Assembly: GCF_050908995.1 (NCBI RefSeq)
Contig: NC_135122.1
Coordinates: 15,168,501 to 15,232,500 of the forward strand
Direction: 5' to 3'
From: Andrena cerasifolii
Lineage: Eukaryota; Arthropoda; Insecta; Hymenoptera; Andrenidae
DNA length: 64,000 bases
Shown: positions 62,905 to 64,000 of the stretch, in pieces
How positions within the stretch are numbered: the stretch's first letter is position 1
How the letters are laid out: every line of letters starts with the position of its first letter
Translations under genes and position numbers: made by a program
The notes under the pieces: model-generated
Seen by the model: the letters and a program-made list of their open reading frames with translations, nothing else
Told to the model about the DNA's origin: nothing
Databases searched by the model: none

Positions 62905-64000
62905 GGTGTATCGCGCAGCTCGTCAAAGGGAAATCTGACAGATCGCAACGTCATGGATATTCAGAACTCATTTGACCCTCTTCAACATCCCCTCCGAAAA
63001 CACGCGTATCAATCAGTGCACGTTCGTCACCCCTCTATCTCACCCCTCGTTCGCGATGACTTATAAGTTGTGGCAACCGTCACTTGCCACCTCAAAACAC
63101 TTCCAAAAAGCTACACCGACGTTCCAGTCGCGTTACGTTCGACTCGTCGGGATTTTTACGAGACAAGATCGATAGGGGGCAAAGAAAGGAAAAGTTGTGT
63201 CAAGGGTAGGGTCTTCTGTTTGATCTTCGAAACACACGCGACCGTCTGTAAACGCGCGGGCTTTTCTCGCACACATGCGAGCTTGTTTTCCTGGATAAGG
63301 GTGCAGGAAAGGGGAGACGGGAAACAAGATTATGACGCGGAATGGGAATCAGTGTCTCGTAAAGATGGCTTCTTGTACAGCGTCATTTCGTGCGTGATGG
63401 CTCGTTAATGTGCTTAGATCTCTCTCGTACAAATAAGCTCAGTATGCGAGTCCAGGGCGGGGGTGTGCTAACGGTACACGAAATTATGGTTGATTCTTGC
63501 GATGTTTGTTCTTAGCTTTTACCAGCATTTTGAGTTGCGCTTCCTAGAGGTATATGCTTTGTGCGACGTAGGTAAATGTTGAATATTTGTCCTAAATGGA
63601 GTTGGGGGATTAGGTCAACAGAAGTGCTGACTGCTATTTCGCCATAGAGCAGCGTAAATTCCAGAATTCTTCCGCAGCATATCACATTCTACGCCATTAT
63701 CTTCGCCAAACATTCCCCACTTCCTTAAAACGCGCATTCCAAGCGACTCCTGTCGAAGGGTAGAAAGCTGCGAATGAAAACGACGCGAGATTACGAGAGA
63801 GACGAGTGGATAGCCGGGAAGAGACAAGAAAGTTCTCGAGCGTTTAACTTCTTGCCCTCTCGGAAAGTAGTTCCTCGAAACCGATCGCCTATCCCTCTGA
63901 CAGATTATGAGGGTCTACGTCCAACGTCTGCGGCAGCTACCGGGCGATCCGGGTATTAGAATTCGATTCAAAACTGGAATCGGCCGCTAATGGAATCGAC

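Larger units (their letters stand above)
60032..64000 (+). other. Start of the intron following exon D
   Basis: The stretch begins with a strong donor, gtaagt. No Ig, fibronectin type III or transmembrane exon is recognisable before the window ends, so the next exon lies beyond 64000 or is too short or divergent to see. The first part (60100-61500) is AT-rich. Two adjacent inverted-repeat elements occur at 62115-62677 and 62705-62904. Confidence 0.65.

Overview
The window looks like a piece of an insect chromosome, most likely a hymenopteran (ant, bee or wasp). The reasons are a CpG-rich background broken by AT-rich islands, very long introns, insect-style immunoglobulin (Ig) exons, and many short DNA-transposon derivatives (MITEs). 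The species cannot be told from the sequence. There are no bacterial operons, rRNA, tRNA or CRISPR arrays that I can recognise.

Only one gene can be supported. Four plus-strand exons at 15574-15915, 47418-47540, 56497-56640 and 59759-60031 join into 882 bases, or 294 codons, with no stop. Every junction is phase 1 and every inferred intron has GT-AG ends. They encode three successive Ig-type domains of an extracellular, probably neuronal or adhesion-type, Ig-superfamily protein. Exon A holds a whole domain, exons B and C share one domain, and exon D holds a shortened third domain. The start codon, signal peptide, membrane anchor and 3' end lie outside the window, so this is an internal slice of a much larger gene. 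I could not assign an orthologue with confidence.

Layout: 1-15573 is upstream intron or flank; 15916-47417 is a 31.5 kb intron; 47541-56496 is a 9.0 kb intron; 56641-59758 is a 3.1 kb intron; 60032-64000 is the start of a further intron. The non-coding DNA holds at least a dozen inverted-repeat (foldback) elements. They include a Transib-like element with RAG-signal-like ends (54441-55147), hAT-like MITEs (7814-8165, 21405-21705, 22700-22930) and a set with TA-flanked, GGGG-starting ends (30241-30965, 47834-48128, 50680-51236, with a partial copy at 34482-34801). There is also a 593-bp foldback (46361-46953), a 1.4 kb terminal-inverted-repeat element (42794-44179) and two adjacent elements near 62.1-62.9 kb. 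None overlaps an exon. Microsatellites and a 39-bp minisatellite make up most of the remaining recognisable structure. The longest open frames (5127-6008 and 52298-52996) look like chance open frames in GC-rich DNA.
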